DNA of 64,000 nt from Brevibacillus brevis (GTDB taxonomy: Bacteria; Bacillota; Bacilli; Brevibacillales; Brevibacillaceae). The translations under genes and the position numbers were made by a program. Position 1 is the first letter of the stretch, and each line of letters begins with the position of its first letter. Below the pieces are notes generated by a model. The model was given only the letters and a program-made list of their open reading frames with translations. It was not told where the DNA came from and made no database searches. Positions 51,157 through 59,449 of the stretch are shown here, piece after piece. The stretch is taken from NCBI RefSeq assembly GCF_900637055.1, contig NZ_LR134338.1, forward strand, positions 784,501 through 848,500, in the 5' to 3' direction.

Positions 51157-52973
51157 TCTTCTTTTGGGGTAAGCGGCAGTGAGATGATGATTTCCGTTCC
51201 TTTCCCCAGCTTGCTGTTCACGTGTAGCTCCCCACCGTGGTTTTCGACCATTCGCCGCGAAATTGGCAGCCCCAGTCCTGTCCCATCCTCTTTTAAGGAG
51301 AAGAACGGATCGAATATACGCACCAGATACTCCTGGGAAATACCTTCTCCCGTGTCTCTGACATGAATATGGAGAGCTTGATCATCCAGGCGGCTTTCAA
51401 TGGAGAGAACGCCGCCGTCTTTCATGGCTTCAATGCTGTTTTTCATTAAATTTAACAGGATTTGCTTTAATTGCTCGACATCGACGTGAATGCGAATGCT
51501 CGGATCACAGCGGTCTACGATTTCAATCCCATGGAGCATGGCCTCGGCCTTCATCAAGGGAAGGATCGAATGAATGACACCAGCTAGCGCAACCTCGCGA
51601 TAATCGGGCTTGGACGGTTTGGAGAGCATCAACAACTCCGTCACGATGCGGTTGACCCGTTCAATTTCCTGCAAGATTAAGGGCAAGTAATACAAATCGC
51701 GCTCTTGATTCGATAAACGCTGTTCCAATAGCTGAATAAAGCCGTAGATGACCGTTAGCGGATTGCGAATTTCATGAGCGGCTCCCGCTGCCAGCTGACC
51801 GACCATGGCCAGCTTCTCGGATTGATTCAAGTACTCTTGAATTTGTTCCTGCTCCGTAATGTCCAAGAAAGCGACCATCCACCCGGTTTCCTGATCGTGG
51901 TGATGATTGTGCAAAGGAATGTAGGAGACCAGGGCAATGAATGGTGTGTCATCTTTTTTGTACAAGGTCATTTTGCGATTGACGAACCAGGGAGTCGGCT
52001 CATTGCATGTGGGTGCTTCAAAGGAATCCTTGGACACGGGGTAGCCGTGATCGTCGAGCTTGACCAAATGCTGCGCCAACTGGTTTACATGAAGACCGAC
52101 TGTCGAATGGGAGCGGGTAATAATCCCAACAGGCAGAGAGTTTAAGATTTGCTCCCGGATGTTTTTTTCTTCGGTCAAAATTTGCCGTTGCCTTTCATCT
52201 TGTGCGAATAGATTGGCGATGCTGCTCGACATTTTGTTGAACTCCTGCGCCAACTCAAGGAATTCATCTTGATGGGTATAAACGATTTGTTGGCCGAATG
52301 TTCCTTTCGACACTTCACGCGCTTGCTGCATCAGAGACTGGATCGGTCGCAACAGCTCATTGCGGAAGTAAAACGTACAGAATAGCCCAAACAAGATAGA
52401 GGCTACGGAAACGGAATACGTCAGGATTAACGAAACTTTGATGCTCTCATTCGAATTCTGAAACTCTTTATTCGTCTGATACTCCAGCTGATTGAGTGAA
52501 AAAGACAGATCTCGTTCCAACCGGTCGAGCAATGGCTGTACTTCATTGGTAAGGACATAGCTGACGGCTGGAACATTCCCTGCTTGCAGCAACGGATTGA
52601 TTTTGTTCAAAAAAATAAAGTCCAGTTTTGATATCGATTCAATGATGGTAAACAAGCCACTGTTCGCCTCGGTTTTGGGAAGCGAGGAAAAGCGAGCTGT
52701 ATCGATCAGATTTGTATAGTACTGATCCAGGTAAGATTCGTCCCGTGTCGATGTATACATGTTCAACGCATAGGTCTTGGTGTATATCTGGTTTTTGACT
52801 TCCAGTAAGGCACTCGTTTGCGGTAAGAGGTTTTGCGTCAAATACACTTCATCAGAGGTGACCTTGGTCATTTGATAGCTGAACAAGGTCGTTACGCAAC
52901 CGATGAGAAGCATCATTACGAGATAGCTGAGCATGATTTTTTTCTGAAATCCGAGATTGCTGAAAAGGGGCAT
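51153..52973 (-). CDS. orphan membrane sensor histidine kinase (HAMP-PAS-HisKA-HATPase)
   Basis: The 606-residue kinase has a first membrane helix near 10-32, an extracytoplasmic helical sensor of about 150 residues and a second helix near 188-210. HAMP follows (LLRPIQSLMQQAREVSKG), then a PAS region with WMVAFLDITEQEQIQEYL, and HisKA with phospho-acceptor H400 in GAAHEIRNPLTVIYGF. The HATPase has N box NLMKNSIEAM, G1 DTGEGI and G2 GTGLGL. No response regulator is adjacent on its strand, as for sporulation kinases of Bacillus. It starts five bases after the BMP-type binding protein gene, which probably supplies its signal. Confidence 0.92.
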   Translation of the reverse strand: MPLFSNLGFQKKIMLSYLVMMLLIGCVTTLFSYQMTKVTSDEVYLTQNLLPQTSALLEVKNQIYTKTYALNMYTSTRDESYLDQYYTNLIDTARFSSLPKTEANSGLFTIIESISKLDFIFLNKINPLLQAGNVPAVSYVLTNEVQPLLDRLERDLSFSLNQLEYQTNKEFQNSNESIKVSLILTYSVSVASILFGLFCTFYFRNELLRPIQSLMQQAREVSKGTFGQQIVYTHQDEFLELAQEFNKMSSSIANLFAQDERQRQILTEEKNIREQILNSLPVGIITRSHSTVGLHVNQLAQHLVKLDDHGYPVSKDSFEAPTCNEPTPWFVNRKMTLYKKDDTPFIALVSYIPLHNHHHDQETGWMVAFLDITEQEQIQEYLNQSEKLAMVGQLAAGAAHEIRNPLTVIYGFIQLLEQRLSNQERDLYYLPLILQEIERVNRIVTELLMLSKPSKPDYREVALAGVIHSILPLMKAEAMLHGIEIVDRCDPSIRIHVDVEQLKQILLNLMKNSIEAMKDGGVLSIESRLDDQALHIHVRDTGEGISQEYLVRIFDPFFSLKEDGTGLGLPISRRMVENHGGELHVNSKLGKGTEIIISLPLTPKED

Positions 52974-52978
52974 GCTGA

Positions 52979-53989
52979 TTAACCTCCATACGAGCCACGG
53001 GAAGGAATGAGATTTTGCAGTTCCCGTTCTAAATCTTCACGTACATCATCTGGCACCATGTGTCCAAATTGACTGAGCTGGTTGACTCCTTCGGCAAGTC
53101 CGTACATGACTTTTCCATTGGGGAGATCCCCTTGAATAAACTGTTCCATGATGATGCGGTAGCACTGACGAACATCCTGCGTCATGGAGGCCAGCACATA
53201 GTCTGGTGCGATGTAGCGCTGATCGGCAATATATCCGATGGTGAATACTCCTGCGCGCTGCGCTTCTGTAATCACTTCGAGATTGAAGCTGTCGCCTGTG
53301 GTGTAGATGACATCCACACCTTGTGAAATCATGTCGCGAGTTGTGTGAATGGCCCCCTCAATATCATTGAAATCAGGAACCTTTCCCACAACGATAGAGG
53401 TTTTGGGCGATTCCTTTTTCACTCCTTCAATAAAACCTTCTACTTGAAGGAGCTCTGTGGGCTTGTCTACCATGATGTATCCGACTTTATCCGATTTCGT
53501 CATTTTAGCGGCTAGGATACCGACGAGCTTGCCAGCAGGCTTCATATCGTAACGAATCGTCGTCTGATTCGGATGCGGAGCCTCTCCGTTAAAGGAAACA
53601 AAGTGTGATTTCGGATAGCGAAGCGCCACGTCTGTAAAAGGATCAGAGAAGATGAGGCCATGACCAAGTATGAGATCATAGTCGTTGGCTGCATATTTCT
53701 CAGCCACCTTCGTGATCTGCTCCGGTTTTATATTATTAGCGATTTCGAGTGAAAAGTTAAATCTTTTTTGCAGTTCTGTCATACTCTCCAGTGCACTGCT
53801 GTTCCAGCCCTGATCATAAGTGGGGCCCTCCAGCAATAGGGCGACACGTACTTTGTCAGAAGAATGGCTGCTTTTATTTATGACTTTATCGAGATGCTTC
53901 ATGCTTGTAACGAATTGACTGGTAATGAGCAGAAGCAGCCCGACTACCAAACCGGTAAATAAGACGGGAAATGGCAGCAGCTTTGGCAT
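52979..53989 (-). CDS. BMP/Med-family substrate-binding protein, membrane-anchored
   Basis: The 336-residue protein has an N-terminal hydrophobic anchor (LFTGLVVGLLLLITSQFV) without a lipobox, then a BMP-type (Med/PnrA-like) binding domain: VALLLEGPTYDQGWNSSAL, ANDYDLILGHGLIFSDPF, FVSFNGEAP, VDVIYTTGDSFNLEVI. Relatives bind nucleosides or act as regulators such as Med of Bacillus. The ATG at 53989 has GGAGG eight bases upstream. The gene is directly followed by the sensor kinase gene, not by ABC transporter genes, so a sensory role is more likely than uptake. Confidence 0.85.
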   Translation of the reverse strand: MPKLLPFPVLFTGLVVGLLLLITSQFVTSMKHLDKVINKSSHSSDKVRVALLLEGPTYDQGWNSSALESMTELQKRFNFSLEIANNIKPEQITKVAEKYAANDYDLILGHGLIFSDPFTDVALRYPKSHFVSFNGEAPHPNQTTIRYDMKPAGKLVGILAAKMTKSDKVGYIMVDKPTELLQVEGFIEGVKKESPKTSIVVGKVPDFNDIEGAIHTTRDMISQGVDVIYTTGDSFNLEVITEAQRAGVFTIGYIADQRYIAPDYVLASMTQDVRQCYRIIMEQFIQGDLPNGKVMYGLAEGVNQLSQFGHMVPDDVREDLERELQNLIPSRGSYGG

Positions 53990-54163
53990 GCGGGATTCCT
54001 CCATAGAAAAAAAAGCATAATCCATTTGAAAATATAGATACACGTCATGCCTATTATATCGGTTCTCTGAAGGTTGTGCATGGAAAAAAGGGATACGGAC
54101 AGGCTAATCATATGGAGAACATATCCCCCTGCCAAGAGGGAACAGAAGGGAGGCGTACACGCG

Positions 54164-54355
54164 ATGGAAAACGATATAGTGGAAATCCCCCAGATTCATA
54201 TTCCTGATGAGGTAACACAGGTCGACCGACCGGAGATTGGAGAGACCACTCCACACCCGAAACCAAACAGCCCTCTGGCGTCTAGCGGGACAGCCGAACC
54301 CGCCAGCGACAGCGATTCGAAAGAGAGCAGCGAGCGAATCGGATTTATTTCATAA
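54164..54355 (+). CDS. small acidic Pro/Ser-rich protein of unknown function
   Basis: The 63-residue frame begins at ATG 54164 with GAAGGGAGG ten bases upstream. It is rich in Glu, Pro and Ser (IVEIPQIHIPDEVTQVDRPE, then TTPHPKPNSPLASSG), with no hydrophobic helix and probably no fixed fold. The longer in-frame version starting at 54074 has no ribosome site. It lies 119 bases before the CheY-like gene on the same strand. Not recognised. A real gene is likely but not certain. Confidence 0.5.
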   Translation: MENDIVEIPQIHIPDEVTQVDRPEIGETTPHPKPNSPLASSGTAEPASDSDSKESSERIGFIS

Positions 54356-54474
54356 TGCCGATCGGATTTCGCGCTATTCGACAAAAGAAGTCATTTTCTC
54401 TCGTGGACAAGGCTTGCGATTTCTGCAAAAGTAGGAAGTAGAATAGCAAGCGAGATGCGAGGGGATAAGACTGC

Positions 54475-54828
54475 ATGGCCCGATTGCTGATTGTAGATGA
54501 CGCAGCCTTCACGAGAAGAGTGCTGACGGATATGTTAGGCGAACAACATGAAGTTTGTGGAGAAGCGAGCAATGGTTTGGAGGCGATTGAAAAGTACAAG
54601 GAGCTCAAGCCAGATATTGTCACCATGGATATTACCATGCCGCACATGCACGGGATTGAAGCCATGCGTCACATCTTGGACTTTGACCGTGATGCCAAAA
54701 TTTTGATCTGCTCGGCAATCGGGCACCGGCAGAAGGTGCTGGAAGCGATGAAAACAGGAGCGAGTGATTTCGTCGTGAAGCCTTTTCAAAAAGAGCAGAT
54801 TCTCGATGCAATCGCACGACTTTTGTAA
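54475..54828 (+). CDS. CheY-like stand-alone response regulator
   Basis: The 117-residue receiver domain has no output domain: acidic pocket VDDAAF, phospho-acceptor Asp in VTMDITMPHMHGIEAM, switch residue in ILICSAIG and lysine in FVVKPFQKEQIL. It closely resembles Bacillus CheY in pattern. ATG 54475 has GAGGGG upstream. It stands alone, away from flagellar genes, and is divergent from the orphan sensor kinase unit, so it might be its partner or a second chemotaxis output. Confidence 0.9.
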   Translation: MARLLIVDDAAFTRRVLTDMLGEQHEVCGEASNGLEAIEKYKELKPDIVTMDITMPHMHGIEAMRHILDFDRDAKILICSAIGHRQKVLEAMKTGASDFVVKPFQKEQILDAIARLL

Positions 54829-54844
54829 ACAGGAAAAAGCAAAC

Positions 54845-54882
54845 AGCCGCCAAATCCCAGGTGGGAAGGCGGCTATTTTTTC
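54845..54882. terminator. bidirectional terminator
   Basis: Stem AGCCGCC / GGCGGCT (54845-54851 / 54868-54874) with TCCC/GGGA inside and ATTTTTTCT after. T-rich on the minus strand too, where it ends the operon of the ornithine-cyclodeaminase-like gene. Confidence 0.85.
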
Positions 54883-54895
54883 TATAAGACAAGAT

Positions 54896-55882
54896 TTACA
54901 AGCTGATTTCTGTCCCAATGCCGTTTGCTTTCGCACGTTCATAGACCGTTTTGGCAACGGCTGTGTCCAAATAGGCAACACCCACCGATTTGTACAGCGT
55001 GATTTCTTCATCGTTTTCTCGGCCGGGCTTTTTCCCAATCAGAATGTCTCCCAGCTCAGCGTGCATCTGATCAAAGCTCCATTCGCCGCGTTCAATCGGA
55101 ATGAGCAGATCGCCTGCTTCGTGCCGGGCTCCCTCCAGCGTATCGACCACGACTTTGCTGTTTTGTACAGTAGTCAAGTCAACCTCCTGCATATGGGGAA
55201 GAAAAGCGCCGATGGCATTGATATGCGTGCCGGGACGCAAGCGTGTTCCATCAAACAATGGGCTGGTAGCCTTGGTGCTGCAAATTACGATTTCGGCGTT
55301 CGCAACCGCTTCATTGGCATCATCCATAACCGTGATTTCGCCTTGCCACTCCGGGTAGAGGGAGAGCAGTGTTTGTTTCATTTCGTCTGCTTTCTCACGC
55401 GTACGGTTATAGAGATAAATGTTTGTCAGCGGACGGACTTCCATGACGGCTTGAATCTGTCCGATCGATTGTGCCCCGCATCCTAATACAGCGCAGCTTT
55501 GCGCATTTTCTTTTGCCAAGTATTTGGTTGCAACGCCACTGCTTGCACCTGTGCGCATAATCGTCAACAGGCTCGCGTCCATCATCGCCACATGCTGTCC
55601 CGTTTTTGCTTCGGTCAATACGATCACGCTTTGGAGTGCTTTGATATCGTGCTTGTGATTCTCCGGGAAAATGCTGATGATTTTTACCGCTACGTAATCG
55701 TCCGTTTCCAAATAGGACGGCATGTATAGACTGGTTGCTCCGTATTTCGGATGGTCAATAGCAGTGCGAACAGGGGTGGTGACGTTTCCCAGCATATGCT
55801 CACGGAATACGTGCTCCACATCCTCCAAGCAATCTTTCATCGTGTAGATTTGTGCAATGTTTTCACGGCTTAATGCGAGCAT
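54896..55882 (-). CDS. ornithine cyclodeaminase/mu-crystallin family dehydrogenase
   Basis: The 328-residue protein of the OCD/mu-crystallin family has a substrate domain with MPSYLETDDYVAVKIISIFPEN and MMDASLLTIMRTGA, and a Rossmann domain with VLGCGAQSIGQIQAV. Members include ornithine cyclodeaminase, alanine dehydrogenase (archaeal type), ketimine reductase and N-(carboxyethyl)-amino-acid synthases; I cannot choose. The ATG at 55882 has AAGGAAG seven bases upstream, better than the ATG at 55900. It is downstream of an MHS transporter on the same strand, under an XRE-cupin regulator, suggesting amino-acid catabolism. Confidence 0.88.
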   Translation of the reverse strand: MLALSRENIAQIYTMKDCLEDVEHVFREHMLGNVTTPVRTAIDHPKYGATSLYMPSYLETDDYVAVKIISIFPENHKHDIKALQSVIVLTEAKTGQHVAMMDASLLTIMRTGASSGVATKYLAKENAQSCAVLGCGAQSIGQIQAVMEVRPLTNIYLYNRTREKADEMKQTLLSLYPEWQGEITVMDDANEAVANAEIVICSTKATSPLFDGTRLRPGTHINAIGAFLPHMQEVDLTTVQNSKVVVDTLEGARHEAGDLLIPIERGEWSFDQMHAELGDILIGKKPGRENDEEITLYKSVGVAYLDTAVAKTVYERAKANGIGTEISL

Positions 55883-55899
55883 CTCATTCTTCCTTTCCA

Positions 55900-57201
55900 T
55901 CAGGATTCGTCCAAATCCAAATCCTTTGTTTCCTTCGTAGCAGAAACCGCAATGAGAGAAATAACCCCGGAAACTACGATGTACAAAGCAATTGGCATCC
56001 AGGAGTTAAAAGAGCTTAACAAGGCAGTAGCGATCAGCGGAGCAGTACCGCCCGCCAAAGCAGCACCGAGCTGGTAGCCAACCGTTACCCCAGTATAGCG
56101 TACATTCGTACTGAAAATCTCGGAGAACATCGTACCCAATACAGCTGTGACTGGAGCCCAGAGAATCCCGAGCCCGATGACAGTAGCGACGGTAAGCCAC
56201 AGAGCAGATTTTAATGACAGCATATAAAAGTACGGGAATGCAAACAGCATCATGGCTACAGTTCCCGCGATATACAATGGCTTTCTGCCTACTTTATCTG
56301 ACAGCATGCCCATGTACGGAATGGCGATGGTTGTCACTAATGTGGCGATCGTCACGGCATTGAGTACCGTTATTCGGTCGTAGCCCAAGTAGTTCGTCGC
56401 GTAGGCAATAATAAACGTCGAGAAAATATAGAACGGCGCCGTTTCTACCACTTTGGCTCCTACGGCAATCAGAACAGCTTTCCAGTGATAGCGAAATGTA
56501 TCTACGATGGGAACTTTTGCAATGTTCCCCGTCTTTTTTGCTTCCTGAAAAGCTGGCGTTTCATCGATGCCATTGCGAATCCAGAGTCCTAAAAAGACAA
56601 GTGCTGCACTCAACAGAAACGGAATTCGCCAGCCCCAAGACATGAATTGCTCATCGGGAAGCGCACTCATCAAAGAAATGGCCAACGTACCGAGCAGCAT
56701 GCCGATCGTTACACCCATTTGCGGGATACTTCCAAAAAAGCCGCGTCTGCCTTTGCCGGAGTACTCTACGGCGAGAAGCAATGCACCTCCCCATTCACCG
56801 CCGATCCCCAAGCCTTGAATCAAGCGCATCAGCACGAGAAGAATCGGAGCCCAGATGCCAATGGCATTGTAATCAGGCAGCAAACCGATCAAGACGGTAG
56901 CGCCTCCCATCAGCGACAACGTCAAGACCAGCGTCTTTTTACGACCGATTTTGTCCCCGATATGACTGAAGATCACGCCACCCAATGGCCGGATGAAAAA
57001 GGGAAGACCAAATGAGAGATAAGAGAGCAGTAAGCCTACAGTTGGGTCAGAAGAAGGAAAGAATAGCTTGTTGAAGACGAGCGATGCCATGGTTCCATAC
57101 AGAAAAAAGTCAAACCACTCAATAGAGCTGCCAATCAGGCTCGCGACCAATGCTTTGTTTTGAACCTTTTTGGAAACGACCGCCTGTGTTTGTAATGCCA
57201 T
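55900..57201 (-). CDS. MFS transporter, metabolite:H+ symporter (MHS) family
   Basis: The 433-residue 12-helix transporter of the ShiA/ProP-like MHS family. The start is GSSIEWFDFFLYGTMASLVF. Loop motif A-like segments are SHIGDKIGRKKTLV and MGMLSDKVGRKPLYI, and the family segment RLIQGLGIGGEWGGA is clear. Members take up betaine, dicarboxylates, shikimate or amino acids with protons. The ATG at 57201 has GGAGG eight bases upstream. The next gene (ornithine-cyclodeaminase-like) begins 17 bases after its stop, implying uptake and catabolism of one compound. Confidence 0.9.
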   Translation of the reverse strand: MALQTQAVVSKKVQNKALVASLIGSSIEWFDFFLYGTMASLVFNKLFFPSSDPTVGLLLSYLSFGLPFFIRPLGGVIFSHIGDKIGRKKTLVLTLSLMGGATVLIGLLPDYNAIGIWAPILLVLMRLIQGLGIGGEWGGALLLAVEYSGKGRRGFFGSIPQMGVTIGMLLGTLAISLMSALPDEQFMSWGWRIPFLLSAALVFLGLWIRNGIDETPAFQEAKKTGNIAKVPIVDTFRYHWKAVLIAVGAKVVETAPFYIFSTFIIAYATNYLGYDRITVLNAVTIATLVTTIAIPYMGMLSDKVGRKPLYIAGTVAMMLFAFPYFYMLSLKSALWLTVATVIGLGILWAPVTAVLGTMFSEIFSTNVRYTGVTVGYQLGAALAGGTAPLIATALLSSFNSWMPIALYIVVSGVISLIAVSATKETKDLDLDES

Positions 57202-57228
57202 CGGGTAATCCTCCTTTGTCGGTAAATA

Positions 57229-57245
57229 TTGAAGTGTCACTTCAA
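57229..57245. promoter_or_regulatory. perfect 17-bp palindromic operator (site 1)
   Basis: TTGAAGTG-T-CACTTCAA, a perfect palindrome 27 bases upstream of the MHS transporter start. Half-site GAAGTG recurs in site 2 (57254-57268). Probably bound by the XRE-cupin protein. Confidence 0.75.
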
Positions 57246-57253
57246 TTTATGAA

Positions 57254-57268
57254 TGAAGTAGCACTTCA
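57254..57268. promoter_or_regulatory. palindromic operator (site 2)
   Basis: TGAAGT-AGC-ACTTCA, same half-site as site 1, 24 bp away centre to centre, on the side of the XRE-cupin gene. Confidence 0.68.
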
Positions 57269-57426
57269 ATTTTCAGGGATAAAGCGATTACATATCTGAT
57301 AATAATAAAGATTATAAAATGCAATATAATTTGTAGCAATAGTAAAAACTGATACTTATGCTAACTTTACAACTTTTTTCAGGAAAGAGTATGATAGACC
57401 TATCCTTTTTACGGCGAGGTATGCAA

Positions 57427-57996
57427 ATGGAACCTACCATTGGTGTATTAATCAAATCGCTTCGTGTCGGCAAAAAGAAGACACTTAAACAAATCGCGGA
57501 AAAAACACAGCTGTCGATCAGCTTTTTGTCCCAAGTAGAGCGTGGGAAGTCTTCAATTACGTTGGAGTCATTGAAAAAAATTTCGGAAGCCTTGGGAGTA
57601 AGCCCGGGCTATTTCTTTTCGGGTGAGTCGAGTGGAGGGAATGGGCAGGTACGCAGGGCAAGGAAAGAGCGATCCCAGCTTCAGCGTACGCCTTTTGTGT
57701 ATGAGGACCTGTCCGGTCATTTGGCGAATCCGTCGCTGGTACCGATTCTCGTTACGCTTTCACCGCATGGAGAAAAAGGCACGCCTTTTGTGCACAAGGG
57801 TCAAGAATTTGTTTACGTCCTCGAGGGTGTGCTGACTCTTTTGCTGGGGGAAGAGGAGCATGATTTGTTCCCAGGAGACAGCATTCACATGGATTCATCC
57901 GTCCCGCACAACTGGGTGAACCGTACAGGCGAGGTCACCAGATTCCTTTGTGTCAATTCGCATGACAGCGACATGATTCCGACCGCTTCTTATTAA
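57427..57996 (+). CDS. XRE-family regulator with cupin domain
   Basis: The 189-residue protein has an N-terminal HTH_3 domain (LKQIAEKTQLSISFLSQVERGKSSITLESLKKISEAL, in parts, about 20-60) and a C-terminal cupin_2 domain (GTPFVHKGQEFVYVLEGVLTLLL, FPGDSIHMDSSVPHNW). PuuR-like regulators of amine and amino-acid catabolism have this architecture. ATG 57427 has GGCGAGG seven bases upstream; the in-frame ATG at 57421 is too close to it and 57358 has none. It is divergent from the MHS/OCD operon with palindromic operators in between. Confidence 0.88.
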   Translation: MEPTIGVLIKSLRVGKKKTLKQIAEKTQLSISFLSQVERGKSSITLESLKKISEALGVSPGYFFSGESSGGNGQVRRARKERSQLQRTPFVYEDLSGHLANPSLVPILVTLSPHGEKGTPFVHKGQEFVYVLEGVLTLLLGEEEHDLFPGDSIHMDSSVPHNWVNRTGEVTRFLCVNSHDSDMIPTASY

Positions 57997-58079
57997 TTGA
58001 GACAGAGCGTTTAGCGAAGTCATGTTTTCTACTATATAATAAAGGAACGCGTAGAAAAGAGCGGTAAAGAGGTGAAAGT

Positions 58080-59318
58080 GTGCCCGTAGAGCCTAACTAT
58101 TTTCAACAGTATCAGCATGCTGATATCGATGAATTAGCTGATGTCATTGGAGAACTTTTGCAAAATCCGATCACGGTTGAAGATGCCGATCACAAACTGA
58201 TTGCTTACAGCTCACACGGAGAAAGCACAGATGAGGCGCGCTGGTCTACCATCATGGGGCGACGGGTACCGGAAAAAGTGCTGACGCGCCTCTGGAAGGA
58301 CGGCGTATTCCAGGAGCTGTTAACACAGGACGACCCTGTACACATCCCGGCCAAGGACGAAATCGGCTTGGGGAAGCGTGTGGCGATTGCCATTCGCAGA
58401 GGGAGCGACGTGCTCGGTTACATTTGGGCACAAGAGGTGAATCGACCGATTACCCAGGAAGATGATGAAATTCTTCGTCAGGCAGCACGCGTAGCCGTCT
58501 CGCGTCTCATCCAGCGGCAGGGAAAACGCAAGGCGGAGGAGCAGCGACGCAAGGAATTTCTGTGGGAGCTGTTGCTGGGGAATCACAGCAGTGAGGCTAC
58601 CATTCGCCAAAAAGCGGACACCTTGCAGATGCAGCTTCCGACCTCTTATTTAATCTGTATTATTGAAGCGGCAGGAGCGCGTCTGGATCAGTACTTGTAT
58701 CCGTTATTAATGCGTGACAAGCTGCACTGGGTTGTCGACGGTTCGCAAATTGTCTTATTGATTGGTCTGTCCGATGCGAAAAAGGACAAGAGTGACGTAC
58801 TCATTCGCAAGGTGGAACAGTTCCTCTCCGACTCGCTCGGCAAGCTCGAAGCACATGTCACGGAAGGACGCCAGGTGAGTGCCGGGTACGGGAGAGATTA
58901 CAAGTCTTATACGGATATTGTGAAAAGCTACAGGGAAGCGCTGCATGCGCTCAAGATCAAGAAGCTGTTCCCGCAGGAAAATGAGGGGATTCACGGGTAC
59001 CACGAGCTTGGGATTTATCGCTATTTACTACAACTGAAGCAGTGGGAAGAGGAGCAGGGCTATCAGAATGAACGGCTGGAAAAGCTCAGACAGTACGATC
59101 GCGACAACCAGACTACGCTCTTGACGACATTGGAGACTTTTTTGGATGCCGCTGGCAAGGTCAACAAGACAGCAGAACGCCTGCATATCCACATCAATAC
59201 GCTGAGCTACCGACTGAGACGAATTGAGGAGATCATGCGTGTCGACCTCGACAATATGAATCAGCGGGCTGCCTTATATTTAGAGTTGAAAATAGCCAAA
59301 TTAGATGGGGAACAGTAG
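58080..59318 (+). CDS. adeR: PucR-family regulator, AdeR-like activator of ald
   Basis: The 412-residue regulator of the PucR/CdaR family has an N-terminal GAF-like sensory region (NPITVEDADHKLIAYSSHG to about 150) and a central GGDEF-like fold. The C-terminal helix-turn-helix is FLDAAGKVNKTAERLHIHINTLSYRLRRIEEI (in parts). It lies just upstream of ald, as AdeR does in Bacillus relatives, where it activates ald in response to L-alanine. GTG start at 58080, GAGGTGAAAG before it. A perfect palindrome between this gene and ald is its probable site. The gene symbol is by analogy. Confidence 0.85.
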   Translation: MPVEPNYFQQYQHADIDELADVIGELLQNPITVEDADHKLIAYSSHGESTDEARWSTIMGRRVPEKVLTRLWKDGVFQELLTQDDPVHIPAKDEIGLGKRVAIAIRRGSDVLGYIWAQEVNRPITQEDDEILRQAARVAVSRLIQRQGKRKAEEQRRKEFLWELLLGNHSSEATIRQKADTLQMQLPTSYLICIIEAAGARLDQYLYPLLMRDKLHWVVDGSQIVLLIGLSDAKKDKSDVLIRKVEQFLSDSLGKLEAHVTEGRQVSAGYGRDYKSYTDIVKSYREALHALKIKKLFPQENEGIHGYHELGIYRYLLQLKQWEEEQGYQNERLEKLRQYDRDNQTTLLTTLETFLDAAGKVNKTAERLHIHINTLSYRLRRIEEIMRVDLDNMNQRAALYLELKIAKLDGEQ

Positions 59319-59322
59319 TTTG

Positions 59323-59340
59323 TTTGTGAATTTTCACAAA
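59323..59340. promoter_or_regulatory. 18-bp palindrome, probable AdeR operator for ald
   Basis: TTTGTGAA-TT-TTCACAAA, a perfect palindrome five bases after the regulator stop and 110 before the ald start. A -10-like TACAAT follows near 59396. Confidence 0.75.
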
Positions 59341-59449
59341 TGAAAAGACGCTAAAATTAAAGGAATCTCCAAGGAGTATGCCCGAAGATACGCTGTACAA
59401 TAATAGTAACCGCAAAGAAATTGGCGTTTCCAAGGAGGACATACTTATC

